This document shows positions 39,632 through 48,599 of a stretch of DNA of 64,000 bases, piece after piece. The stretch comes from Nitratireductor mangrovi. GTDB lineage: Bacteria > Pseudomonadota > Alphaproteobacteria > Rhizobiales > Rhizobiaceae. Location: the NCBI RefSeq assembly GCF_007922615.2, contig NZ_CP042301.2, positions 930,001 to 994,000 of the forward strand, written 5' to 3'. The notes beneath the pieces were generated by a model that was not told the DNA's origin, searched no databases, and worked only from the letters and a program-made list of their open reading frames with translations. The first letter of the stretch is position 1. Every line of letters starts with the position of its first letter. A program made the translations under genes and the position numbers.

Positions 39632-40021
39632 ATGGCCAAGGAAGCCGCTCGTGTTCGCCGTCGCGAACGCAAGAACATCTCGTCGGGCGTGGCTCACGTC
39701 AACTCGACCTTCAACAACACCATGATCACGATCACCGACGCGCAGGGCAACACGATTGCCTGGTCGTCGGCAGGCGCTCAGGGCTTCAAAGGCTCGCGCA
39801 AGTCGACGCCGTTCGCCGCCCAGATCGCCGCCGAGGATTGCGCCAAGAAGGCGCAGGAGCATGGCATGCGTCAGCTCGAGGTCGAGGTGAGCGGCCCGGG
39901 TTCTGGCCGTGAATCGGCCCTGCGCGCGCTGCAGGCGGCCGGCTTCACGATCTCGTCGATCCGCGACGTGACGCCGATTCCGCACAATGGCTGCCGTCCG
40001 CGCAAGAAGCGGCGCGTCTGA
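39632..40021 (+). CDS. rpsK: 30S ribosomal protein S11
   Basis: 129 residues, full length. S11 shapes the mRNA path at the platform. The conserved [19 protein letters not shown] segment and C-terminal [18 protein letters not shown] are diagnostic. Confidence 0.99.
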   Translation: MAKEAARVRRRERKNISSGVAHVNSTFNNTMITITDAQGNTIAWSSAGAQGFKGSRKSTPFAAQIAAEDCAKKAQEHGMRQLEVEVSGPGSGRESALRALQAAGFTISSIRDVTPIPHNGCRPRKKRRV

Positions 40022-40124
40022 CGAGTTTCGACACACATCGTAAGAGCGGATTGCTGCGCTCCTCTGCGGTTTCCAGATCGCCCGCCACGATTGGATGGTG
40101 GCGGGGTACCGGAAGGAAGAACAC

Positions 40125-41135
40125 ATGATCCAGAAGAACTGGCAGGAACTGATCAAGCCCAACAAGATCGAGTTCTCGTCCAAGGGCAAGACCGTCACCA
40201 ATCTCGTCGCCGAACCGCTTGAGCGGGGCTTCGGCCTGACGCTCGGCAATGCGCTGCGTCGCGTTCTGCTTTCCTCGCTGCGCGGCGCCGCTGTGACTGC
40301 GGTGCAGATCGACGGCGTGCTGCACGAATTCTCCTCGATCGCCGGCGTGCGCGAGGACGTGACCGACATCATCCTCAACATCAAGGAAATCGCCATCCGC
40401 ATGGAGAGCGATGGCCCGAAGCGCATGGTCGTGCGCAAGCAGGGCCCCGGTGTGGTCGTGGCCGGTGACATTCAGACCGTCGGGGATATCGAGATCCTGA
40501 ACCCAGATCACGCGATCTGCACGCTTGACGAGGGCGCCGAGATCCGCATGGAGTTCACCGTCGACACCGGCAAGGGCTACGTGCCTGCCGAGCGCAACCG
40601 CGCTGAAGATGCGCCGATCGGCCTGATTCCGGTCGACAGCCTCTACTCGCCAGTCAAGAAGGTCTCCTACAAGGTTGAAAACACCCGCGAAGGCCAGGTT
40701 CTCGACTACGACAAGCTGACGATGACGGTCGAGACCGATGGCTCGATCGCCGGCGAGGACGCGGTGGCCTTCGCCGCGCGCATCCTGCAGGACCAGTTGG
40801 CGCTGTTCGTCAATTTCGAGGAGCCGCAGAAGGAGGTCGCCCAGGAACAGGTGACCGAGCTTGCGTTCAACCCGGCGCTCCTGAAGAAGGTCGACGAGCT
40901 GGAGCTTTCCGTCCGTTCTGCCAACTGCCTGAAGAACGACAACATCGTCTATATCGGCGACCTTATCCAGAAGACGGAAGCAGAGATGCTCAGGACGCCG
41001 AATTTCGGCCGCAAGTCGCTCAACGAGATCAAGGAAGTTCTCGCCGCCATGGGCCTTCACCTCGGTATGGAGGTGCAGGACTGGCCGCCGGAAAACATCG
41101 AAGATCTCGCCAAGCGCTACGAAGACCAATATTGA
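40125..41135 (+). CDS. rpoA: DNA-directed RNA polymerase subunit alpha
   Basis: 336 residues from the ATG at 40125. An N-terminal dimerisation domain ([20 protein letters not shown] near 38-57) and a C-terminal domain with [16 protein letters not shown] that contacts UP elements and activators. In-frame upstream codons to 40095 are not conserved. rpsD, which sits before rpoA in E. coli, is missing, as in other alphaproteobacteria. Confidence 0.99.
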   Translation: MIQKNWQELIKPNKIEFSSKGKTVTNLVAEPLERGFGLTLGNALRRVLLSSLRGAAVTAVQIDGVLHEFSSIAGVREDVTDIILNIKEIAIRMESDGPKRMVVRKQGPGVVVAGDIQTVGDIEILNPDHAICTLDEGAEIRMEFTVDTGKGYVPAERNRAEDAPIGLIPVDSLYSPVKKVSYKVENTREGQVLDYDKLTMTVETDGSIAGEDAVAFAARILQDQLALFVNFEEPQKEVAQEQVTELAFNPALLKKVDELELSVRSANCLKNDNIVYIGDLIQKTEAEMLRTPNFGRKSLNEIKEVLAAMGLHLGMEVQDWPPENIEDLAKRYEDQY

Positions 41136-41179
41136 CAGCCGGGCAGGTCCGGTCAGTTAGGATTTGAAGGAGAAGGCTC

Positions 41180-41611
41180 ATGCGCCACGGACGTTCCGGC
41201 CGCCGGCTGAACCGCACCGCAAGCCACCGCAAGGCCCTGTTCACCAACATGGCCGCCTCGCTCATCGAGCATGAGCAGATCACCACGACACTGCCGAAGG
41301 CCAAGGAACTGCGGCCGATCGTGGAGAAGCTGGTCACGCTCGGCAAGCGCGGCGACCTGCATGCCCGCCGCCAGGCGATCTCGCGGGTCGGCAGCGACAA
41401 GCTGGTTCAGCGGCTGTTCGACACGATCGCGCCGCGCTATGCGGAGCGTAACGGCGGCTACATTCGCATCATGAAAGCGGGCTTCCGGCATGGCGACAAC
41501 GCGCCGATGGCCGTAATCGAGTTCGTTGACCGCGATGTCGAGGCCAAGGGTGCCGCCGACCGTGCGCGCACCGAAGCGGAAGCGCCCGCCGAGGAAACCG
41601 AAGCGGCATAA
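41180..41611 (+). CDS. rplQ: 50S ribosomal protein L17
   Basis: 143 residues. Starts [20 protein letters not shown], the family hallmark; the C-terminal 25 residues are an acidic Ala/Glu extension common in alphaproteobacteria. Last gene of the operon, directly before a strong terminator. Confidence 0.98.
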   Translation: MRHGRSGRRLNRTASHRKALFTNMAASLIEHEQITTTLPKAKELRPIVEKLVTLGKRGDLHARRQAISRVGSDKLVQRLFDTIAPRYAERNGGYIRIMKAGFRHGDNAPMAVIEFVDRDVEAKGAADRARTEAEAPAEETEAA

Positions 41612-41635
41612 GCCGCTCGGTTTCGAGTATCATCA

Positions 41636-41664
41636 AAAAGGGCCCCTGGAGGGCCCTTTTCTTT
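41636..41664 (+). terminator. Intrinsic terminator after rplQ
   Basis: Perfect 10-bp stem AAAAGGGCCC / GGGCCCTTTT (41636-41645, 41651-41660), loop CTGGA, with further Ts after it. Ends the ribosomal protein run. Confidence 0.95.
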
Positions 41665-41771
41665 ATCACAACGGCATCCGTGCGCCGACAAACGGCCGCC
41701 ACGTCGGTAACGCCTTCCAATTTGCACAATCCTTGTGACAATTGCGCGGTGCAGCCGAAGGAGGATTCGTG

Positions 41772-43277
41772 ATGCGCAAAACCTTGGCGTTCGCGCCGCT
41801 GTTTGTGATGCTGGCGGCGCTGATCTTCGCTGCCGGGCCGCTTCTGGCCGAGGAGGGCGCTGGAGGTCTGCGCGGGCTGCTCAACGAACTGCTGCCGGGT
41901 GCCGAGAAACCGGCGAAGGCGGCACCCGCCGACGATATGTCGGTGGATGCCGGGCCGGAGCGCCGCGTTCCTTTCGCGCGCGAGGAAATCCAGTTGTCGT
42001 TCGCACCGCTGGTGCGCGAGACCGCGCCCGCCGTCGTCAATGTCTACGCCAAGCAGATGGTGTCGGCGCGTTCGCCATTTTCCGGCGACCCGTTTTTCGA
42101 GCAGTTTTTCGGACGCAGCATGCCGCCGCGCGTCCAATCTTCGCTCGGCTCCGGTGTCATCGTCGATCCTTCCGGGATCGTGGTCACCAATCACCACGTG
42201 ATCCGCAATGCGGACGAGGTTCGCGTCGCCATGTCCGACGGGCGCGAGTTCGAAAGCCGCATCCTGCTCAAGGACGAGTCCCTCGATCTTGCCGTCATGA
42301 AGATCGATGGTGCCGATGATTTCCCGGCCATCGATCTCGGCGACTCCGATGCCCTGCAGGTCGGTGACCTGGTGCTGGCGATCGGCAACCCGTTCGGTGT
42401 GGGGCAAACCACCACCAGCGGCATCGTCTCCGCGCTTGCGCGCAACCATGTTGGCATCGTCGATTTCGGTTTCTTCATCCAGACCGATGCCGCCATCAAT
42501 CCCGGCAATTCGGGCGGGGCCCTGATCGACATGGCGGGTCGCGTGGTCGGCATCAACACGGCGATCTACAGCCGCACGGGCGGTTCGATCGGCATCGGTT
42601 TTGCGATCCCGTCCAACATGGTTCGTGCCGTGGTTGCCGCGGCAAGGCAGGGCGAGGACCATTTCGAGCGCCCCTTCATCGGTGCAGAGTTCGAGCCGGT
42701 GACGGCGCAGATCGCCGAGGCGTTGGGCATGACGCGGCCTGCCGGCGCGCTGGTGACCGCCGTCGACGCTGAGGGGCCGGCCGCGAATGCGGGCCTGAAG
42801 CCCGGCGACGTGGTGCTTGCGCTCAACGGCGCCGTGATCGAGCATGTCGACGCGCTTGGCTACCGCCTGGCCACCCAGCCGCTGGGCAGCAAGGCGGTGT
42901 TGGGCATACTGAGCCAGGGAGAGGAGCGCGAGCTTTCGCTGATTCTTGCGCGGGCGCCGGAGGGCTCGGGCGGCGCCCCGGTCGAGATCGCCGGACGCAG
43001 CCCGTTCTCCGGCGCACGCGTTGCCGAATTGTCGCCGCGCCTGGTTCGCCGGCTGCGGCTGCCGTCGGGCACCAAGGGCGTGGCCCTGGTCGATGTGCCG
43101 CGCGGGTCACCGGCGGCGGGCTTCGGCTTTCGGCCGCGTGACATCGTGCGCGAGGTGAACGGTGAGCCGATTGAAAGCGTGGACAGCCTGCAGGCGGCTG
43201 CCGCGCAGGATACCCGCTGGTGGCGTTTCACTGTTGAACGCAATGGCCAACTTCTGCGCCAGATGCTGCGTTACTGA
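41772..43277 (+). CDS. DegP/HtrA-family periplasmic serine protease
   Basis: 501 residues from the ATG at 41772, which has AGGAGG eight bases upstream. A signal peptide (about 1-26) sends it to the periplasm. Trypsin-like domain with catalytic His142 (TNHHVI), Asp172 (LDLAVM) and Ser247 (GNSGGAL). Two PDZ domains follow (about 275-365 and 390-490). It degrades or chaperones misfolded envelope proteins. Whether it equals DegP, DegQ or DegS is not clear; two PDZ domains exclude DegS. rarA follows after 11 bases, so the pair is probably co-transcribed. Confidence 0.94.
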   Translation: MRKTLAFAPLFVMLAALIFAAGPLLAEEGAGGLRGLLNELLPGAEKPAKAAPADDMSVDAGPERRVPFAREEIQLSFAPLVRETAPAVVNVYAKQMVSARSPFSGDPFFEQFFGRSMPPRVQSSLGSGVIVDPSGIVVTNHHVIRNADEVRVAMSDGREFESRILLKDESLDLAVMKIDGADDFPAIDLGDSDALQVGDLVLAIGNPFGVGQTTTSGIVSALARNHVGIVDFGFFIQTDAAINPGNSGGALIDMAGRVVGINTAIYSRTGGSIGIGFAIPSNMVRAVVAAARQGEDHFERPFIGAEFEPVTAQIAEALGMTRPAGALVTAVDAEGPAANAGLKPGDVVLALNGAVIEHVDALGYRLATQPLGSKAVLGILSQGEERELSLILARAPEGSGGAPVEIAGRSPFSGARVAELSPRLVRRLRLPSGTKGVALVDVPRGSPAAGFGFRPRDIVREVNGEPIESVDSLQAAAAQDTRWWRFTVERNGQLLRQMLRY

Positions 43278-43288
43278 AGCAGGGCGGA

Positions 43289-44605
43289 ATGGGCGATCTT
43301 TTTGCTGCTGACCAGCCGCCAAGGCAGGAGCCGGGCCGGCCACTGGCCGACCGGCTGCGGCCGGCCCGGCTCGCAGACGTTGTCGGCCAGGAGCATCTGA
43401 CGGGTGAGGCGGGCGCGCTCACCCGACTGATCCGCTCCGGGTCCCTGGGCTCGATGATCTTCTGGGGACCGCCCGGCACCGGCAAAACCACCGTTGCGCG
43501 TCTGCTTGCCGGCGAGACCGATCTTGTCTTCGAGCAGATATCGGCGATTTTTTCCGGCGTCGCCGACCTGAAGAAAGTGTTCGAGGCAGCCCGCCTGCGC
43601 CGCGCCAACGGCCGCCAGACGCTGCTCTTCGTCGACGAGATCCATCGCTTCAATCGCGCCCAGCAGGACAGTTTCCTCCCCGTGATGGAAGACGGCACGA
43701 TCGTTCTTGTCGGAGCCACGACGGAGAACCCTTCCTTCGAGTTGAATGCGGCGTTGCTTTCGCGCGCCAGGGTTCTGGTCTTTCACTCGTTGGATGCTGA
43801 CGGGCTGGCCTTGCTGCTTGCGCGCGCGGAGGAAGCTGAGGGTCGGCCACTGCCGCTCGACGAGGAGGCGAAGGGGGTGTTGATCCGCATGGCCGACGGC
43901 GACGGCCGCGCGGTCCTGACGCTTTCCGAAGAGATCTGGCGCGCCGCGGGCAGCGGCGAGGTTTTCGACGGCCGCGCTCTCCAGGAAATCGTTCAGCGTC
44001 GTGCGCCGATCTACGACAAGAGCCAGGACGGTCATTACAATCTGATCTCGGCGTTGCACAAGTCAGTACGCGGGTCCGACCCCGATGCCGCACTCTATTA
44101 CCTCGCCCGCATGTTCGATGCCGGCGAGGACCCGCTCTACCTTGGCCGTCGTATGGTGCGCATGGCGAGCGAGGATATCGGCATGGCCGATCCGCAGGCG
44201 CTTCTGATCGCCAACGCCGCCAAGGACGCCTACGACTATCTCGGTTCGCCGGAAGGCGAACTGGCGCTTGCGCAGGCCTGCGTCTATCTGGCGACGGCGC
44301 CGAAATCGAACGCGCTCTATACGGCCTTCAAGGCCGCTTCCGCAGCGGCGAAGGAACATGGTTCGCTGATGCCGCCGAAGCACATCCTCAACGCGCCGAC
44401 CAAACTCATGAAAGCCGAGGAATATGCTGCCGGTTACCTCTACGATCACGATCAGGAAGACGCCTTCTCCGGCCAGGACTATTTTCCGGAAAAGATGGGA
44501 CGACGCACTTTCTACGATCCACCGGAGCGCGGTTTCGAGCGCGAAATCCGCAAGCGGCTCGAGTTCTGGGCAAAGCTTAGGCGCGAACGTGGCGGCGAGC
44601 CGTGA
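43289..44605 (+). CDS. rarA: Replication-associated recombination protein RarA (MgsA), AAA+ ATPase
   Basis: 438 residues. Walker A GPPGTGKTT at 60-68; Walker B LLFVDEIHRFN near 111-121; sensor region GATTENPSFELN near 144-155; a C-terminal clamp-loader-like helical region and tetramerisation domain follow. It acts at stalled replication forks. Its stop overlaps the next gene's GTG (GTGA). Confidence 0.95.
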   Translation: MGDLFAADQPPRQEPGRPLADRLRPARLADVVGQEHLTGEAGALTRLIRSGSLGSMIFWGPPGTGKTTVARLLAGETDLVFEQISAIFSGVADLKKVFEAARLRRANGRQTLLFVDEIHRFNRAQQDSFLPVMEDGTIVLVGATTENPSFELNAALLSRARVLVFHSLDADGLALLLARAEEAEGRPLPLDEEAKGVLIRMADGDGRAVLTLSEEIWRAAGSGEVFDGRALQEIVQRRAPIYDKSQDGHYNLISALHKSVRGSDPDAALYYLARMFDAGEDPLYLGRRMVRMASEDIGMADPQALLIANAAKDAYDYLGSPEGELALAQACVYLATAPKSNALYTAFKAASAAAKEHGSLMPPKHILNAPTKLMKAEEYAAGYLYDHDQEDAFSGQDYFPEKMGRRTFYDPPERGFEREIRKRLEFWAKLRRERGGEP

Positions 44606-45036
44606 CTGGCGTTAGCCAGCGCGTCTCGGAGCGACGAGTCGTCGATTTTGGTGGGCTCGGCGTCGTGCTCGTCGATTCCATTACGCAGATTTTGGCCGAG
44701 GATGCGGGTCGCGTCGTGGTATCGGGTTCCCATGGCGGCACAAGCGCGGCATTCTTTGCGGTGCGGGTTCCAGCAAGGCTTTATGTTTTCAACGATGCCG
44801 GCATCGGCAAGGATCGGGCCGGCATCCGCGGGCTGGAGGTGCTCGAGCGCGCGGGCATTGCCGCCTGCGTGGTTTCGCACGATAGCGCACGCATAGGTGA
44901 CGCAGCCGATACGTTGCATTCGGGTGTCGTCAGCACGGCAAACGAAAGGGCTCTCAATATCGGCATAGAACCCGGCCTGCCGATCGCTTGCCAGCTCGCG
45001 GCGCTCTCTGGTGAGGATCGCTCAAGAGCTTATTGA
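44602..45036 (+). CDS. Protein of unknown function coupled to rarA
   Basis: 144 residues with GTG start overlapping the rarA stop, so it is translated after RarA from the same mRNA. I do not know a named family. Notable segments are VVVSGSHGGTSAAFF (about 38-52), FNDAGIGKDRAGIRGLEVL (about 63-81) and VVSHDSARIGDAADT (about 90-104); the Gly/Ser/Asp-rich loops suggest a nucleotide- or ligand-binding alpha-beta fold. No membrane segment or cysteine pattern. The strong, motif-like segments make a real, enzyme-like protein likely; its function is unknown. Confidence 0.7.
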   Translation: MTGVSQRVSERRVVDFGGLGVVLVDSITQILAEDAGRVVVSGSHGGTSAAFFAVRVPARLYVFNDAGIGKDRAGIRGLEVLERAGIAACVVSHDSARIGDAADTLHSGVVSTANERALNIGIEPGLPIACQLAALSGEDRSRAY

Positions 45037-45100
45037 TCCCGATCAAGGCGCGGCGCGTCGACGACTGGCATGCTGCCTTTTCATCAAGGGAAGGTGCAGC

Positions 45101-45388
45101 ATGCTTCGAAAGGCCTTTTCGACAAGCCACCTTGCGCTGCTGGCCATGGCCCTGCCGGCCATTGCGCAATCGACCGATCCCGCCTGGCTGGATCAGGTAG
45201 CGCAGGAAATCGCCGCCGCCGAGCAGTGCGAGGTCGGCTACTTCATCAAGGTCCGCGAATACGAACTCGGTGGCCGGCGCGTCTACGAGGCTCGCGTCCA
45301 GTGTGTGGACGGTCGCCAGTTCGATGCAAGCCGCGCCGAGCCCGATCCGACATTTTCGTTCGCGGCCTGTGAGGTCCGGGTCTGCTGA
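45101..45388 (+). CDS. Small exported protein of unknown function
   Basis: 95 residues from the ATG at 45101, preceded by AAGGGAAGG. The first 22 residues form a signal peptide with a cleavage-like Ala-Ile-Ala-Gln end. The mature part has three cysteines (Glu-Gln-Cys-Glu, Val-Gln-Cys-Val and Ala-Ala-Cys-Glu) plus a final Val-Cys, so two disulfides are possible in the periplasm. No family recognised. It sits 29 bases before the HemG-like gene. Confidence 0.65.
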   Translation: MLRKAFSTSHLALLAMALPAIAQSTDPAWLDQVAQEIAAAEQCEVGYFIKVREYELGGRRVYEARVQCVDGRQFDASRAEPDPTFSFAACEVRVC

Positions 45389-45417
45389 CCAACCTTCCAG
45401 GAGGAAAGGACAGGAAC

Positions 45418-45987
45418 ATGCATGTGATCGTCATCTTCGGAACCGTCGAGGGTCATACGCGCAAGATTGCGCGCAATATCTCGGCCACGGTCCAGAGTCT
45501 GGGGCATCAGGCGACCGTCTTCGATGCCGGCGACCTCGGTGACGTCGATCTCGACATCGCCGACGCCGTCATGGTCTGCGCGCCTGTCCATATGAGCCAG
45601 TATCCAAGTGCGATCGCACACTGGCTTTCCACCCACGCGGACGATCTGGCAAAATTGCCGGGGGCGTTCGTGTCGGTCTCCCTGGCATCGGCGTCGCCGT
45701 TTCCCGAGGAGCACGCGGAGATCCGGAAGCTTACCGAAGCTTTCTTCGACCGCACCGGTTGGCATCCGCGACTGGTTCACCAGGCCGCCGGAGCCTTGCG
45801 CTATCCGCGGTACGACTTCCTCAAGCGGCTCTTGATGAAGCACATTGCCTACCGCGAGGGCGGATCGACCGACGTTACCAAGGACCACGAGTTCACCAAT
45901 TGGAACGCGCTGTCCGCATTCGTCGCCAGCTTTGTCGATGAATGCGGGGCAACGCCCGAGAAGGCCAATCAGGCCATGCCGGCCTAG
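45418..45987 (+). CDS. Flavodoxin-domain protein, HemG-type protoporphyrinogen oxidase-like
   Basis: 189 residues. The start VIVIFGTVEGHTRKIA is an FMN phosphate-binding loop. The segment GALRYPRYDFLKRLLMKHI, the following GG.TD and TDW-like TNW pattern match the HemG family, which oxidises protoporphyrinogen IX in heme synthesis. Strong Shine-Dalgarno AGGAGG upstream. HemG is mainly gammaproteobacterial, and rhizobia often use HemJ, so this could be a flavodoxin with another role; the assignment is by motif only. Confidence 0.75.
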   Translation: MHVIVIFGTVEGHTRKIARNISATVQSLGHQATVFDAGDLGDVDLDIADAVMVCAPVHMSQYPSAIAHWLSTHADDLAKLPGAFVSVSLASASPFPEEHAEIRKLTEAFFDRTGWHPRLVHQAAGALRYPRYDFLKRLLMKHIAYREGGSTDVTKDHEFTNWNALSAFVASFVDECGATPEKANQAMPA

Positions 45988-46072
45988 GAGTCGACGCGCC
46001 TTCAGGGGTCGATCTGGAACCGGCGCGCGTCGCCATTTGACAAGGCGCGCGGGATGGCGAAGGAGTGGCTCC

Positions 46073-46450
46073 ATGAAGGAACTCGCTTTCGTCGCCTTCG
46101 GCGGCGCCATCGGCGCGTCGCTGCGGCACCTGACAGGCGTGGCGGCATTGCGCCTGCTCGGAACCGGGTTTCCGTGGGGCACGCTTGCCGTCAATGTTGT
46201 CGGCGCACTCGCCATGGGCGTCTTTGTCGAACTTCTGGCGCGACGCGCGGGCGTTCCCCCGGAACTGAGGCTCTTCGTTGCAACCGGCCTGCTTGGCGGC
46301 TTCACAACCTTTTCGGCTTTCTCTCTGGAGGTGGCGCTGCTTTGGGAGCGCGGCGCGACCGGGCTCGCGGTCGCCTATGTAGCGGCCAGTGTGGTCGGGT
46401 CAATTGCGGCCCTGTTTTGCGGATTGTGGCTCGCGAGAACCGTCGCGTGA
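46073..46450 (+). CDS. crcB: Fluoride channel CrcB/FluC
   Basis: 125 residues with four hydrophobic helices. Family signatures: GGAIGASLRHL near the N-terminus, GTLAVNVVGALAMG, and GLLGGFTTFSAFSLE containing the Na+-binding and phenylalanine-lined pore motif. It exports fluoride through the inner membrane as an antiparallel dimer. ATG at 46073 chosen because the open frame to 45845 overlaps the previous gene. No fluoride riboswitch was recognised in the 85 bases upstream. Confidence 0.95.
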   Translation: MKELAFVAFGGAIGASLRHLTGVAALRLLGTGFPWGTLAVNVVGALAMGVFVELLARRAGVPPELRLFVATGLLGGFTTFSAFSLEVALLWERGATGLAVAYVAASVVGSIAALFCGLWLARTVA

Positions 46451-46493
46451 TGCTAAGGCGCCAGCCACTCGCGAAAGGATCGAGCGACAAATC

Positions 46494-47477
46494 ATGGCGG
46501 GTGTCCAGCAGATAGAGGTCGAATCCGGGGAAACCGGCATGCGGCTTGACCGCTGGTTCAAGGTGCATTTTCCCGGTCTCGGCTTCGGCCAGTTGCAGAA
46601 GCTCCTGCGTTCGGGACAGATCCGCGTCGATGGCGGCCGGGCCAAGTCGGACACCCGCGTCGAGCCAGGGCAGGTGATCCGCGTGCCTCCGCTGGATGTC
46701 GACCGCAAGGGGGGTGGTCCACTGACGCCGCGCACAATGCGCAGTCAGGGCGATGCCGAACTCCTCGCCCAGATGCTCCTTTATGAAGACCAGCGTGTCT
46801 ATGTCCTCAACAAGCCATCGGGTCTGGCGGTGCAGGGCGGGTCGGGCGTTTCGCGCCACATCGACAACATGCTCGAAGCGTGGCGAAACAAGAAAGGTGA
46901 GAAGCCGCGACTGGTACATCGCCTCGACCGTGATACCTCCGGCGTCCTGGTCATCGCCCGCACGCGACTGGCAGCAATGAAACTTGCCGAGGCGTTTCGC
47001 GGCCGGGACGCGAAAAAGACCTACTGGGCGCTGGTCAAGGGCGTGCCACGAAAGCGCGAGGATCGCATCTCGACTTGGCTGGTCAAGGAGGCAACGCCCG
47101 ACGGTGACCGCGTGCGGGTTGCCCGCCACGGTGAAGCGGGCGCCGATCATGCTGTCTCCCAGTTTCGGCTCGTCGAACAGGCCGGCACCGCGCTTTCGTG
47201 GCTGGAGATGGAGCCATACACCGGGCGCACGCATCAACTCCGCGTCCATGCGGCGCATATAGGCTGCCCGATCATCGGCGACCCGAAATATTTCGAGGCC
47301 GATCAGAACTGGGAGTTGCCTGGCGGTATCCAGAAGCGGCTGCACCTGCACGCACGTCGCATCGTGATCCCGCATCCGGACGGCGGCGTCATCGACGTCA
47401 CCGCGCCGCTCCCGCCGCATATGGTGCAGAGCTTCAATCTGCTTGGGTTCGATGCCGACACGCCGGACGGCGAATGA
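46494..47477 (+). CDS. RluC-family 23S rRNA pseudouridine synthase
   Basis: 327 residues from the ATG at 46494. An S4 RNA-binding domain (about 14-65) is followed by the catalytic domain with HRLDRDTSG (142-150), where Asp145 is the nucleophile, and GRTHQLRVH. It isomerises uridines in 23S rRNA; RluC-type substrates (positions 955, 2504, 2580 in E. coli) are likely but RluD-type cannot be excluded. In-frame codons upstream to 46389 overlap crcB. Its stop overlaps the start of a 29-codon ORF. Confidence 0.92.
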   Translation: MAGVQQIEVESGETGMRLDRWFKVHFPGLGFGQLQKLLRSGQIRVDGGRAKSDTRVEPGQVIRVPPLDVDRKGGGPLTPRTMRSQGDAELLAQMLLYEDQRVYVLNKPSGLAVQGGSGVSRHIDNMLEAWRNKKGEKPRLVHRLDRDTSGVLVIARTRLAAMKLAEAFRGRDAKKTYWALVKGVPRKREDRISTWLVKEATPDGDRVRVARHGEAGADHAVSQFRLVEQAGTALSWLEMEPYTGRTHQLRVHAAHIGCPIIGDPKYFEADQNWELPGGIQKRLHLHARRIVIPHPDGGVIDVTAPLPPHMVQSFNLLGFDADTPDGE

Positions 47478-47563
47478 AACCAAATTCCGAACTCTGGACC
47501 GGCGACTTCGTGGAATTGTCATCTGGCGCCGTCGTGTACCGTGTGCGAGGGCAGGGGCATTAG
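47474..47563 (+). pseudogene. 29-codon ORF coupled to the pseudouridine synthase, possibly a truncated hydrolase
   Basis: An ATG overlaps the preceding stop (ATGA) and opens 29 codons ending in TAG. The end, Val-Val-Tyr-Arg-Val-Arg-Gly-Gln-Gly-His, resembles the stretch that comes just before the LLHG oxyanion motif of alpha/beta hydrolases, but the stop comes right there and no continuation was found in any frame downstream. It may be the stub of a lost gene, or a real tiny peptide. Confidence 0.35.
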
Positions 47564-47602
47564 TGCGACGGTGCCGATGACCTTTTCTGGAGCTCATCAC
47601 GC

Positions 47603-48520
47603 GTGACGATTTCGCAGACCATGGATCGCCGCGACGCGATCGACCTGTTCGCGGCCCTCTTGATGATCGGGCTGACGTTCTCGTGGGGCCTGAACGGCGT
47701 AGCCGCAAAGATCGCAGGAACGGGCTTCAGCCCGGTCTTCATGACCATCGCACGTTCCGCCGTTGCCGCCCTGTGCGTATTCCTGTGGTGTCGCTGGCGC
47801 GGCATAGGGCTCTTCGGGAGTGATGGGACCTTGTGGCCAGGCCTGGCCGCGGGTTTTCTTTTCGGCGCCGAGTTCGTGCTCATTTTCTGGGGTCTGGACT
47901 ACACCACGGTCGCGCGCAGCGCCTTGATGGTGAACACGATGCCCTTCTGGGTACTGATCGGCGCGCACTTCATGCTCGGCGAGCGCATGTCGGCGCTCAA
48001 GGTTTGCGGTACGGCGCTTGCGTTCTGCGGCGTCGTGCTCGTCTTCTCCGATGATCTCAGCCTGCCCGATCCGTCGGCGATCCGCGGCGATATCATGTGC
48101 CTGGTGGCCGGCGCGCTGTGGGCGGCCACGACCATTGTCATCAAGGGGTCACGGCTTGCGACGGCTGGCGCGGAGAAGGTTCTGCTCTATCAGCTGGTCG
48201 TCTCCGCCGTGATGACGGCGCCGCTGCTCGCGGTTTCCGGGCCGGCCATTCGCGAAGTGACCGCGCTCGCAACGTCGGCCCTGCTGTTCCAGGCCATCTT
48301 TGTCGTCGCCTTTACCTATCTGCTCTGGTTCTGGCTGGTGCGCCGGTATCCGGCGACCGGCCTGACCAGCTTCGCCTTTCTCACGCCCGCATTCGGCGTT
48401 CTTCTTGGCGGGCTGCTGCTCGACGAGCCGCTGTCGCTTCGCATTTTCGTGGCACTTGCCCTGATCGCCATTGGTCTGGTGATCGTGAACCGTCCGGCCA
48501 GGCGCATACCCCCCGCGTGA
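47603..48520 (+). CDS. EamA/DMT-family transporter
   Basis: 305 residues starting at GTG (47603; GGAG about ten bases upstream; an ATG six codons later is possible). Ten hydrophobic helices in two EamA repeats: the first with LTFSWGLNGVAAK near 24-36, the second with GALWAATTIVIKG. Drug/metabolite transporters move amino acids, nucleobases or other small molecules; the substrate here is unknown. It stands between the pseudouridine synthase and ATP12. Confidence 0.88.
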   Translation: MTISQTMDRRDAIDLFAALLMIGLTFSWGLNGVAAKIAGTGFSPVFMTIARSAVAALCVFLWCRWRGIGLFGSDGTLWPGLAAGFLFGAEFVLIFWGLDYTTVARSALMVNTMPFWVLIGAHFMLGERMSALKVCGTALAFCGVVLVFSDDLSLPDPSAIRGDIMCLVAGALWAATTIVIKGSRLATAGAEKVLLYQLVVSAVMTAPLLAVSGPAIREVTALATSALLFQAIFVVAFTYLLWFWLVRRYPATGLTSFAFLTPAFGVLLGGLLLDEPLSLRIFVALALIAIGLVIVNRPARRIPPA

Positions 48521-48599
48521 CGTTCCCGTCGACCGCGAAGCTGCGACCTGATAGAGCAGCGACACGAACAGGAGCCTGCGCTGGGCGCGGGTCAGGATC

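Noticed and set aside
45988..46072. Fluoride riboswitch before crcB
   Set aside because: The 85 bases lack the recognisable pseudoknot pattern of the crcB motif; only GC-rich complementarity is visible.
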